The notes under the pieces are model-generated. The model did no database searches, had not been told where the DNA came from, and saw only the letters and a list, made by a program, of their open reading frames with translations. Of a DNA stretch of 64,000 nt, positions 50,101-62,049 are shown piece after piece. Every line of letters starts with the position of its first letter. The first letter of the stretch is position 1. The stretch comes from Ustulina deusta (taxonomy: Eukaryota > Ascomycota > Sordariomycetes > Xylariales > Xylariaceae), in NCBI GenBank assembly GCA_023159155.1, contig JAJNNX010000004.1, positions 1,054,001 to 1,118,000 on the forward strand, in the 5' to 3' direction. The position numbers and the translations under genes were made by a program.

Positions 50101-52853
50101 AGTTTATATCTAAGTTATATATAATATAATTAAAAGGTCCTTAATATATATTAATCTAGCACTTATATAGCGCTTTTTAAGCGTTTTATATAAATATTAA
50201 TTTAAAAAAAATTACTTCTTAAAAAAATATAGCAGTATTAATAATATAAAAAACTTGCTTATTATTTATTTATATAATATTAATTATAACTTTATAATTA
50301 AAATTATAATTATTTTTAATTAAAAACTTAAATTATTAAAATACTAGATTATATAATTAATAATAATAATAAAATTTCTAGATTTTTTCTAAAGTTAAAT
50401 AATTAATATTATATCCTATATAACTAAATATTATATATAATCTTTTTATACAAAAATATTTAAATTAGTAGTATAACTACTATAGTTCTATTTCGGTAAA
50501 ATATAGTCTAGCTTTGTATAAATTTATATTAAAAAATAAATATTTCTATTTATATATAATAAAAATAATCTTTTTATTTTTTTATATAATAATATCTTTT
50601 ATATTATTAAAGTATGCCTATAAACAGTCCATATTTTTTAGCAAAAAAAAAAAACAGCGTTAGGCTATTTAGAATATAATATATTGTTATACTAAAGAAA
50701 TTATTTATTTATATAGTACTTATAGCAATAATTATATTGCTACTACTAAACCTAATATTTGTACTACCTAGGGTCTAATTTATTTTTATATAAAAATAAA
50801 ATCTAAAATAAGCTTTTAATTATGCTTTTTTTACTATTAAATAGTTTAAAGCGCTTATATTTTAGAGTTCGCTTTAGTACTTTATATAATACTAATTGCT
50901 AAAAATAAACTAATTAAATAGTATATCTGTTTTATAGTTCTAAATATTTTTTTTAGTTATATAATAAATAAAAGTGCTATTTATAAAAAATTAAGTTGAT
51001 TAGCTATTAGATTCCTTGTTAAGTTTTTTATTATTTTTGTCCAACTTAAAATATTTTTTATACTTTATTAAAAATATTAAAAATTTGTTAGGTATAAGAA
51101 CGCTATTATTAATTATTTTATATAAGTTAAAATATTAGTTTTTTATACAAACCTATTCCTAGGGTATATATTTAGTTAACTAATAACCTTTTTTATAATA
51201 TATAAAGTATTTTTTGTTTATATAATAACTTTAGCCGCTTTAGTCCTTTAATTAGTCCTTTTGTATGTCTAGCCTATCTAAAAATCTAAAATATCTATAC
51301 TGCTAGCTTTTTATATAGTTCCTCTAATTATACCTCCTATCTATATAGTAAGCTTTATAGTCTTTTTATATAAAATACTTTAATAAATTATTTATTACTA
51401 TATAAATATATACTTTAAAGTCCAAAAAGAAACCTTTGCATAAAAGCTTTTAAAATATAAGTGCTATAGCTAACTTTAGTACTCCTCAATATACTTATAT
51501 AACAGTTGTACTAAATTAGATTTCTTTTTAGTAGCTTGCGCTAAGTATTTTCTATACTTTTGTAAGCTTATTAATTATAATTTTTAATACTTTATATAAT
51601 ACTAAATCTAAGTTTTCTTTTTTTATTTATATAAATATAATTATAATCTAATTAGCTTAATACTAGCTATAGTTTATATTAGTATTAAAATAAACATTTA
51701 TTATATAATAAATTTTATTTTAAATTTTATTAAGTCTAATATAATAAATAAAAAAATCTTTTGTATAACTTTTTAAAATAGTTAAAAATATAGCATAATA
51801 TTAATTTTTTATAATTCTAAACTATTAATAAACATTTATAAACAAACATACCTTGTTATAAAATAAATTGTATAGCTTACCTATATAGTTCTTTTTTTTT
51901 TCTATATTTTTTAAAAAATTATATATTTTTTTGGAAAAATCACTCCGTTTTATACATCTTTTATAAGAAATAAATCCAAAAAAAGATTACTAACTACTAG
52001 ATCTAATATTATACAAAAGTACGCCTATTATATAAAAGTCTAAAAAAAGTTATAAATAATAAGATATTTGTATATTAGCTAAAAATTAAATTTATAGCCT
52101 GCCTTTATTGTACAACCATACATAAATTCAGAAATATTCTAAAACTTAATAGTAAATTATATAAACTAAGCAGTATAGTTCTTAAAAATATAAAATTGTA
52201 TGTTTTAAATAAAATTAGGCCATATAAGTTCTAAATATCTAATTTCTAGTTCTTATTCTATTTATATAATAGGCCTAAAAACTAAAATAAACTAAAAAAT
52301 AAAAATAAGTTAAAAAATAAAAATAAACTAAAAAAAAACAAATCAAAATTATTAACTTAATATAAAAAAAACTAAAAGCTATCGTATAAAAAGTAATAAA
52401 ATAAGTTAAACAATTAAAAGCTTAAAAAAACCTTTAGTTAATTTAAATTCATTTTGTATAATCTAAGCAAAATTCTTTATATATATACCTAGGTCTACTT
52501 ATAGTTATACTTCTTTATATATAATAATATTATAAAGTTTTATATAAATATTTATATAAAGTTTTTTGAAATATTTAAATATTTATTTTATAAAATCTTT
52601 TTTATATGTTTTTTAAAATATTTGTTTATTATTAATTATATAGTTATACTTTTTAATTTAATAAACTATATATATATTAAATATTAATTTTATTACACTA
52701 TTTAAATTAATAGGTTTATTTTAGTATTAAAAATCAAATACTTTTTATATATTTTTTAAATTAATGCTAAGTTTTTATATAATCTTTTTGTATATAAATC
52801 GTAAGTATGCTTTAGTAGCTTCCTATATATTATATAATATATTTAATGCTATA

Positions 52854-52855
<2 letters not shown>

Positions 52856-52887
<32 letters not shown>
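52856..52887. repeat. Poly-A tract (32 A) in copy B
   Basis: Lies at the same element position as 22 A in copy A (44887-44908) and an ATT microsatellite in copy C (55418-55451). Confidence 0.85.
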
Positions 52888-52891
<4 letters not shown>

Positions 52892-53247
52892 TCTAGTTAT
52901 TATATAATAATATAGTTAAAAATAGTACAATTGTATACTATTTTTGTTTTTTTTATATAATATTTTTAATATTTTTTATAAAAAGTTAATATTTATATAT
53001 TAAAAATTAAATCTTTATTATTTTTTTAATAACAATTAAATATATTTAAGCACTTTATAATATAAAATATTTGCTTTATTTTATATAGTACTACTAATGC
53101 TTTTTTATAAAAAAATAGTATTATATAGTAAAAATTTCAAAATATAATATAAAAACTTATTTATATAAGTTTGATTTTATTATTATTTTTATTAATTTAT
53201 AATATTTTTTTGTAATTTTTTTAAATGTTTTTATAACTATTAATTAG

Positions 53248-53497
53248 TATTAAATAAGCTATATATAATATATTATATTATTTATAAAAAAAATAAAAAA
53301 AAATGTTTATATAAAACATAAGTTTTTTATATTTATATAAAAGCTTATGCTATTATATAAGCTAATATAACAAAAAAGAAGTAAAGTCCTTTTTGTCCGG
53401 CTAAAGTCCAGCTAACATCTGTATAACAGCTAAGCATAAACTCGCACTCCATGCAAGTTGCACAATAAGGTTGTAACTAATGCTAGTTATTCTAACA
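53248..53497 (-). repeat. 5' LTR of Copia copy B
   Basis: About 250 bp. It lacks the AACGCGCG-containing stretch present in the 3' LTR, as the 5' LTR of copy C also does. It ends TTATTCTAACA. Confidence 0.82.
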
Positions 53498-53502
53498 AAA
53501 AG

Positions 53503-54800
53503 GGTTATTAGTTAATTAAATATACCCCCCAAGAACAGGCTTGTATAAAAAATTAATATTTTAATTTGTATGAAATAATTAATAAAGCAGAACTTATACT
53601 TGAAAAATTCTTAATATACCTTATAAAGTATAAAAAACACTTAAAATCGGACAAAAGTAATAAAAAACTTAATAAAGAATTTAGTAGCTAATCTACTTAA
53701 TTTCTAATAAATAATATTTTTATTTACTATATAATTAAAGAAAATATTTAAAACTACAAAACAAACATACTGTCCGACTAGTTTATTTTTAGCAACCAGT
53801 ATTATACGAAGTACTAAAACAAACTCTAAAATATAAGCGCTTCGAACTACTTAATAATAATAAAAACGTAATTAAAAGCCTACTTTAAAATTTACTTTTA
53901 TATAAAAATAAACTAGATACTAAATAGTACTTATATTAGGTTTAGCAGTAGTAATATAATTACTGCTATAAGCATTATATAAATAAATAACCCCTTTAGT
54001 ATAATAATATATTATATTTTAAATAACTTAACTCTATTTTTATTTTTACTAAAAAATACTAACTGTTTGCAGACATACTTTAATAATATAAAAAATATTA
54101 TTATATAAAAAAACAGAAAAACTATTTTTATTATATATAAATAAAAACACCTATTCTTTAATATAAATCTATATAAAGCTGGACTATATTTTATTAAAAT
54201 AGAATTATAATAGTTATACTGCCGCTTTAAACACTTTTATATAAAAAGACTATATAGTATGTTTAATTATATAGAACATAATATAAACTATTTAACTCTA
54301 GAAAAAATCTAAAAATTTTATTATTATTATTAATTATATAATTAAGCACTTTAATAATTTAAGTTTTTAATTAAAAATAATTTTAATTTTAATTATAAAG
54401 TTATAATTAATACTATATAAATAAACAATAAATAAGTTTTTTATATTATTAATACTGCTATATTTTTTTGAACCATAATTTTTTTTAAATTAATATCTAT
54501 ATAAAACGCTTAAGAAATACTATATAAATGCTAGATTAATATATATTAAAAACTCTTTAACTATGTTATATATAACCTAGATATAAATTTTTTATTTAAA
54601 GAATTTCAGAACTAAGCAAAAATTATAGGCATATAATACTATATAATATTTATTAAGGCATACTAAGCAATCAATAAAATCAAAAAGATATATAGACTTC
54701 TTTATTATATATATAATATATTAAAAACTAAAATTAGTTATTATATAAAAAACAAGTTAATTTTATAAATAGCAGTTAAAGCCTTAAATAATATTGCTAG
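53503..54800 (+). mobile_element. Copia family 2, copy D, middle fragment
   Basis: Continues D after copy B and matches about 57070-58366 of copy C. It includes integrase remnants (about 54200-54790, with DTATxF-like and FKEFQN-like words). It ends at the GCTAG duplication where copy C is inserted. Confidence 0.8.
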
Positions 54801-55053
54801 TATTAGAATAACTAGCATTGGTTACAACCTTATTGTGCAACTTGTACGGAGTGCGAGTTCACGCTCGGATGTTGTACAGATGTTAGCCGGACCTCGGCCG
54901 GACAAAAGGGACCTTACTTCCCCTTTATTATGTTAGCTCGTACAATAGCATAAGTTTTTATATAAATATAAAAAACTTATGCTTTATATAAACATTTTTT
55001 TTTTTTTTATATAAATAATATAATATAATATATTATATATAGCTTATTTAATA
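54801..55053 (+). repeat. 5' LTR of Copia copy C
   Basis: About 253 bp, TATTAGAATAAC to TTATTTAATA. Its first half is little mutated (GTACGGAGTGCGAG, CTCGGCCGGAC). Confidence 0.85.
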
Positions 55054-55413
55054 TTAATTAATAATCATAAAAATATTTAAAAAAATTATAAAAAAATATT
55101 ATAAATTAGTAAAAATAATAATAAAATTAAACCTATATAAATAAATTTTTATATTATATTTTAAAATTTTTATTATATAATATTATTTTTTTATAAAAAA
55201 ATATTAATAATATTATATAAAATAAAACAAATATTTTATATTATAAAATGTTTAAATATATTTAATTATTATAAAAGAAATAATAAAAATCTAATTTTTA
55301 ATATATAAATATTAATTTTTTATAAAAAATATAAAAAATATTATATAAAAAAAACAAAAATAATATATAATTATACTACTTTTAATTATACTATTATATA
55401 ATAACTAAATAGC

Positions 55414-55417
<4 letters not shown>

Positions 55418-55451
<34 letters not shown>
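55418..55451. repeat. (TTA)n microsatellite, 11 units
   Basis: A pure trinucleotide tract about 365 bp inside the 5' LTR of copy C, at the position of poly-A in copies A and B. Confidence 0.9.
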
Positions 55452-55452
<1 letters not shown>

Positions 55453-56343
55453 ATATTAAATATATTATATAATATATAAAAAACTATTAAAATATATTTA
55501 TAATTTATATATAAAAAAATTATATAAAAACTTAATATTAATTTAAAAAATATATAAAAAATATTTAATTTTTAATATTAAAATAAACTTATTAATCTAA
55601 ATAATATAATAAAACTAATATTTAATATATATATAATTTATTAGATTAAAAAATATATAAAAAAGATTTTATAAAATAAATATTTAAATATTTTAAAAAA
55701 CTTTATATAAATATTTATATAAAACTTTATAATATTATTACATATAAAAAAATATAACTATAAATAGACCTAGGCATATATATAAAAAACCTTGCTTAAA
55801 TTGTATAAAATAAATTTAAACTAACTAAAAGTTTTTTTAAACTTTTAATTATTTAACCTATTTTATTACTTTTTATATAATAGCTTTTAGTTTTTTTTAT
55901 ACTAAATTAATTATTTTAACCTGTTTTTTTTTAGTTTACCCTTACTTTTTAACTTACTTTTACCTTTTAGCTTATTTTAGCCTTTAGGCCTATTATATAA
56001 CCAAAACAAAAACCAAAAATTAAATATTTAAAACTTATATAGCTTAATCCTATTTAAAACATATAATTTTATACTTTTAAAAACTACGCTACCTAGTTTA
56101 TATAATTTATTATTAAGTTTTAAAATATTTTTAAACCTATATATAATCAAACAATAAAAACAAACTATAAACTTAATTTTTAGCTAATATATAAATACTT
56201 TATTATTTATAACCTTTTTTAAACCTTTATATAACAAGCATACCTTTATATAATACTAAACCTAATAGCTAATAATCTTTTTTTAAACCTATTTTTTATA
56301 AAAGATATATAAAATAAAATAATCTTTTTAAAAAAATATATAA

Positions 56344-56375
<32 letters not shown>

Positions 56376-59300
56376 CTATATAAATAAGCTATATAACTTA
56401 CTTTATAATAAGGTATATCTATTTATAAATGCTTATTAATAACTTAGAATTATAAAAAACTAATACTATGCTATATTTCTAACTATTTTAAAAGGTTATA
56501 TAAAAGATTTTTTTATTTACTATATTAAACTTAATAAAACTTAAAATAAAATCTATTATATAATAAATACTTATTTTAATATTAATATAAACTATAGTTA
56601 GTACTAGGCTAACTAGACTATAATTATGTTTATACAAATAAAAAAAAAGAACCTAAATCTAGCATTATATAAAATACTAAAAATCATAATTAATAAGCTT
56701 ACAAAAGCATAAAAAGCACTTAGTACAAACTACTAAAAAGAAATCTAACTTAATATAACAGTTATACAAGCATATTAAAGAGTACTAAAGTTAGCTATAA
56801 CACTTATACTTTAAAAGCTTTCGTACAAAAGTTTTTTTTTAGACTTTAAAGCATATATTTATATAACAATAGACAATTTATTAAAATATTTCATATAAAA
56901 AGACTATAAGGCCTACTATATAAATAAAAAATATAATTAAAAAAACTATATAAAAAGCCAGCAGTATAAATATCCTAAACCTTTAAGTAGGCCAAACATA
57001 CAAAAGAACTAATCAAAGAACTAAAACAGCTAAAATTACTAGATAAATAAAAAATACTTTATATATTACAAAAAAGATTATTAGTTAATAAAATATATAC
57101 TTTAAGAACAAGCTTATATAAAAAACTAATATTTTAATTTATATAAAATAATTAATAATAGTATCTTTATACTTAATAAATTTTTAATATTTCTAATAAA
57201 ATATAAAAAATATTTTAAGTTAAACAAAAATAACAAAAAACTTAATAAAAAATCCGGTAGCTAATTAACCTAATTTTTTATAAATAATATTTTTATTTAT
57301 TATATAACTAGAAAAAATATTTAGAACTATAAAACAAATATACTATTTAACTAGTTTATTTTTAGCAATTAGTATTATATAAAGTACTAAAGCGAACTCT
57401 AGAATATAAGCGCTTCGAACTACTTAATAATAAAAAAAGCATAATTAAAAGCTTATTTTAAACTTTACCTTTATATAAAAATAAACTAAACCTTAGGCAG
57501 CACAAATATTAGGTTTAATAATAGTAATATAATTACTGCTATAAGTACTATATAAATAGATAATTCTTTTAATATAACAATATATTATATTTTAAATAGC
57601 CCAACACTATTCTTATTCTTGCTAAAGGATACCAACTGCTTACAAGCATATTATAATAATATAAAAAATATTATTATATAAAAAAATAAAAAAACTATCC
57701 CTATTATATATAAATAAGAATACTTATTCTTTAATATAAATCTATATAAAATTGGACTATATTTTATTAAAATAAAACTATAGTAGTTATACTACTAATT
57801 TAAACACTTTTATATAAAAAGACTATATATAATGTTTAGTTATATAAAATATAATATTAACTATTTAATTTTAAAAAAAATCTAGAAATTTTATTATTAC
57901 TATTAATTATATAACCTAGTACTTTAATAATTTAAGTTTTTAATTAAAAATAATTATAATTTTAATTATAAAGTTATAATTAATACTATATAAATAAATA
58001 ATAAGCAAGTTTTTTATATTATTAATACTACTATATTTTTTTAAGCAGCAACCTTTTTTAAATTAATATTTATATAAAATATTTAAAAAGCATTATATAA
58101 ATGCTAGATTAATATATATTAAAAACTTTTTAATTATATTATATATAACCTAAGTATAAACTTTTTGTTTAAAAAATTTTAGAACTAAGCAAAAATTATA
58201 AATATTTAGTGCTATACAATACTTATTAAAGCATACTAAGCAATTAGCAAAATTAAAAAAATATATAGCCCTTTTTATTATATATATAATATATTAAAAA
58301 CTAAAATTAATAATTATATAAAAAATAAGTTAATCTTTTAAATAACAATTAAAGCTTTAAACAATACTACTAGGCTAAATAGCCTTATATTAACCTTTCT
58401 TATTTTTAAAGCTTACCTTAAAATTAATTAAAACTTATTTCTTTTACTTAATATTATATAAAAAGCTAAAACAATTAAAAAAGCTATAAAAATATTATAT
58501 AATAAAAAAACAAAAGTTAAAATCAACTATATAATTAACTAGCGTAACAAGCTAGCCTTATATAATATATTTTTGTTGTTTTTACGTAGCAAAATAATAA
58601 TATAGCAAAAAAAAAAAGCTAAAATAGACTATATAAAATTAAATTAATTAAAAGATCTAATATAATTATTAATTTAATAAACGGCTTAATTAAGTTTAAG
58701 TAAACATAAATTAAGCTTTATTACTATACAACTAAAAAAAATATTTTAAATAAACATACTAAAAAAAAAAACAAAATATAACTTTTTTAAATTTTTATTA
58801 TATAAAAAAAATATAAATAACCCCTAAAAGCTATAATATTTTATATAACCTTTATATAATAAATTAATTAATTATTTCTAACTTTTAAAAAAAAAAACTA
58901 TACTTTAGCTATTAAGCTATATAAAAATAATATTATTAATATACTTAGAGCTTTATTTAAAAAATCTAATACTACTAAAATTAATAATTTTATTATATAA
59001 AACATATTTTAATTTATAAAATATAATCTAATAAAATATAGTAATATTTATATTTTTAAGTTCTAGCTTATATAAAAAATTAAAAAAAAATAATTAAGCT
59101 ATATAAAAAGTTTTAACTTATTATATAAAGCTATAATAATACTAAAAAAAAAATAATGCTTATTTAGTTACTAATAATCTAGCAAATAAACTAAAAACTA
59201 CTATTTATACTAAGATTTTTTCTAATTTATAACTTTAACGCTTTAAGCAAACTTTAAAACATTACATAAATATATATATAATTAAAAAACAAATTAGCCA

Positions 59301-61742
59301 AAAAAATCCTTATATAACTGCTATCCGAACTAAAATTAAAATATTTTAATAGAACAATCCTATAAATTATATAACCTTTATATAAACTTGCTAAATCAGG
59401 TCTATACTAGTTTAAAACATACTACTAGCACTACTATAAAAAGCTTAGTATAACTATTTCTATATATAACCTATACTTATTTTTTATTAAAAAACTTTTA
59501 AACAACTTTAGTATTACTAGACTATAAACAAATAATATATTTAGCTTTGTATCGCTAAGCTTTTTAAAAAAAAAAAAATTTAAATTATAGCAAGCTAAGT
59601 TTTATATAAAACTAAAAAAAATACTTTAGCTAAATTATTTTATAAAGTTTAATAACAAATAAATTATATTTTTATTTAAAAAAAATATTATTTTAACTTA
59701 AAAAAACTAAAAAAACTAATTAAACTAGATTAATTTTTATATAACTAATTTTATATAGCAATATGTTTTATAACAAACAAAAAATATATATATTAATAAT
59801 ATCTACTAGCCTAAAACAGTATATAACTTATATATAGCTACTTAAGTTATATATCTTAAGCTATATAATATTAAAAATTTAAACTAAAAAATCTAGTAAT
59901 AAATAAATAATAAGAATTACAGCCTAACCTTTATATTAATAAACCTATATTATATAAAACTATTTATTTTTATAAATAAATTATTTATAAATAATATAAA
60001 TATAACCTTTTAATTTAGATTTATAATTATACTAAAAACTAAACATTATATAAAAAAAAATTTAAGCTTTAAAATTAAAAAAAACATTATATACTAAAAT
60101 TTAAACAAGTATAAAAAAGTAATTAAAAGCATACTTATAAATAAATTATATAATATAATTAATAGTTTTAATAATATTATTACCTTTTATATAATACTTT
60201 TAAAAATTATAACTATATTATAACTGCTTTTAATTTTAGTTATTTTATGTTCTAATTCAAAATTGTTATATAATTGTTTTATTAAACTCGGCACTACATA
60301 AAAAAAACACCTAATAATTAATATTATATTATTAAAAAAATTATATAAAAAATAAAAAATCTCCAAAATATAATAGATTAATAGTAAAAATAATCTAGCT
60401 AATATATTTATAAAAAAAACACTAAACCAAGCATTAAAAACTTTTATATTAATAAACAAATTAACTATATAAATAGAAATATTTATTAATAAAATATAAA
60501 AAATTATATATAACTATAGTATTTATAAAAAAAAAAAAGTTAAAAATATAAAAGCAATATATAATAAATTAAATCTAAAAAAAAAAAAAAAATATAAACA
60601 CTACTTCTTCCTATTTTTTTTTTCTTTATTTTTTTTATTATATAACTAATTTACTTTTTTTTTTTTAAATATAATAATTATATTAAACGCTATACAAACA
60701 TTAAATATATGCTATACAAATATTACTTTAAAACCCGATAATCTAGCAATAGCTATAAAATAAGTAACTACTACGTATTATATAAGCATTTTTTATATAT
60801 ATAGCAATAATAGTATTGCATAACTAAATAAAAACTATATAAAAATAACCCTTTTAGCAGAAAATAAATATAATTAAATATATAAAAAGTATATTAATAA
60901 GTATTTAGATTTATATATTAACCGATAATATAGCAGTAATTTAAACTTTATTAATTTATATATAAAAAGCAAAAATATTAATAATATACTAAAATAAACA
61001 TATATATAATAAAAAAACAAACATATATATTAATATATAGCACTATAATAAATTAATAATTATTAAAATTATTTATTAGTAGTAATACTATATAATAATT
61101 ACTATTTTAACTAATAATTCTTAATATATAACCATTATTACTAAAAAGCTAGATAGTATTTATTATATAAATATATATATATATATAGTATATAAAAATA
61201 AGCAGATATATAAAATAGAAAATTTTAAAAAATAATAAAAAAACAAAAAGCAATAAAAAACTTAAATATTTTTTTATATATAAGTTTTTTTACGCATAAG
61301 CTAACCTAACTTTTAATTAGTTAATTTCTTTTTATACAAATAATTTACCTAGTTAACCAAACATAAATAACCTTAAAGACCTTTAATTAGCAACTGCCCG
61401 TATAAGGCCTACCAACTAGACAAGCTAGCTAATTATAAACTTTACTATTATATAGGGCAAAAGCAAATATTTAGCTTTAACTCAAATAGTTACTAAGTAA
61501 CATTTAGCCTATAGTTTTTAATTAACTATATAGCTAAAGCAGTAGTTTTATAATATTATTATATAACTTTATTGAAAAAAAATAATCTATTAACTTAGCA
61601 ACTATACATATAAACTAGATTGCTAATCTAGTTGCCTCTATAGTAATTAAACTTTTATACATATATTTAAACAGTTATATAGTTGCTTTTTTTTATTTTT
61701 TCTATACAACAAGCAGTTATAACCAAAAAAAAAAATAGCTAG

Positions 61743-62044
61743 TATTAGAATAACTAGCATTAATTATAACTTTATTATACAACTTATACAAAGTACAAAT
61801 TCACGCTTAAATATTATATAGATGTTAGCCGGACCTTAGCCAAACAAAAAAGACCTTACTTCCTTTTTGTTATATTAGCTTATACAATAGCATAAGCTCT
61901 TACATAAATATAAAAAACTCATGCTTTATACAAACATTCTTTTTTTTCTCTTTTCTATATAAATGACATAGTACAATACATTGTATTCTATCAATGCGCG
62001 TTATTTGTTTTACGTACAATATATCATATACAGCCCATTCAACA
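61743..62044 (+). repeat. 3' LTR of Copia copy C
   Basis: About 302 bp, TATTAGAATAAC to GCCCATTCAACA, with the AATGCGCG stretch present near 61995. Confidence 0.85.
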
Positions 62045-62049
62045 GCTAG

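Larger units (their letters stand above)
46207..53497 (-). mobile_element. Copia family 2, copy B, inserted in copy D
   Basis: A complete 7.3-kb copy with a perfect 5-bp duplication AAAAG (46202-46206 and 53498-53502). Copy D continues on both sides, so B inserted into D. The interior is collinear with copy A but has an empty site for element F near 50153. It is RIP-degraded, with no open polyprotein. Confidence 0.88.
54801..62044 (+). mobile_element. Copia family 2, copy C, inserted in copy D
   Basis: A complete 7.24-kb plus-strand copy with a perfect 5-bp duplication GCTAG (54796-54800 and 62045-62049). Plus-strand frames, though broken, show integrase (about 57740-58400, remnants of DTATRF, WIDTYxGP and KVERYH), then reverse transcriptase (about 59400-59830), then RNase H (about 60000-60460, with LCSNSKLLYNC and LGTT remnants). 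This order is Copia. Gag should lie at about 55100-57000. Copy D continues on both sides. Confidence 0.88.
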
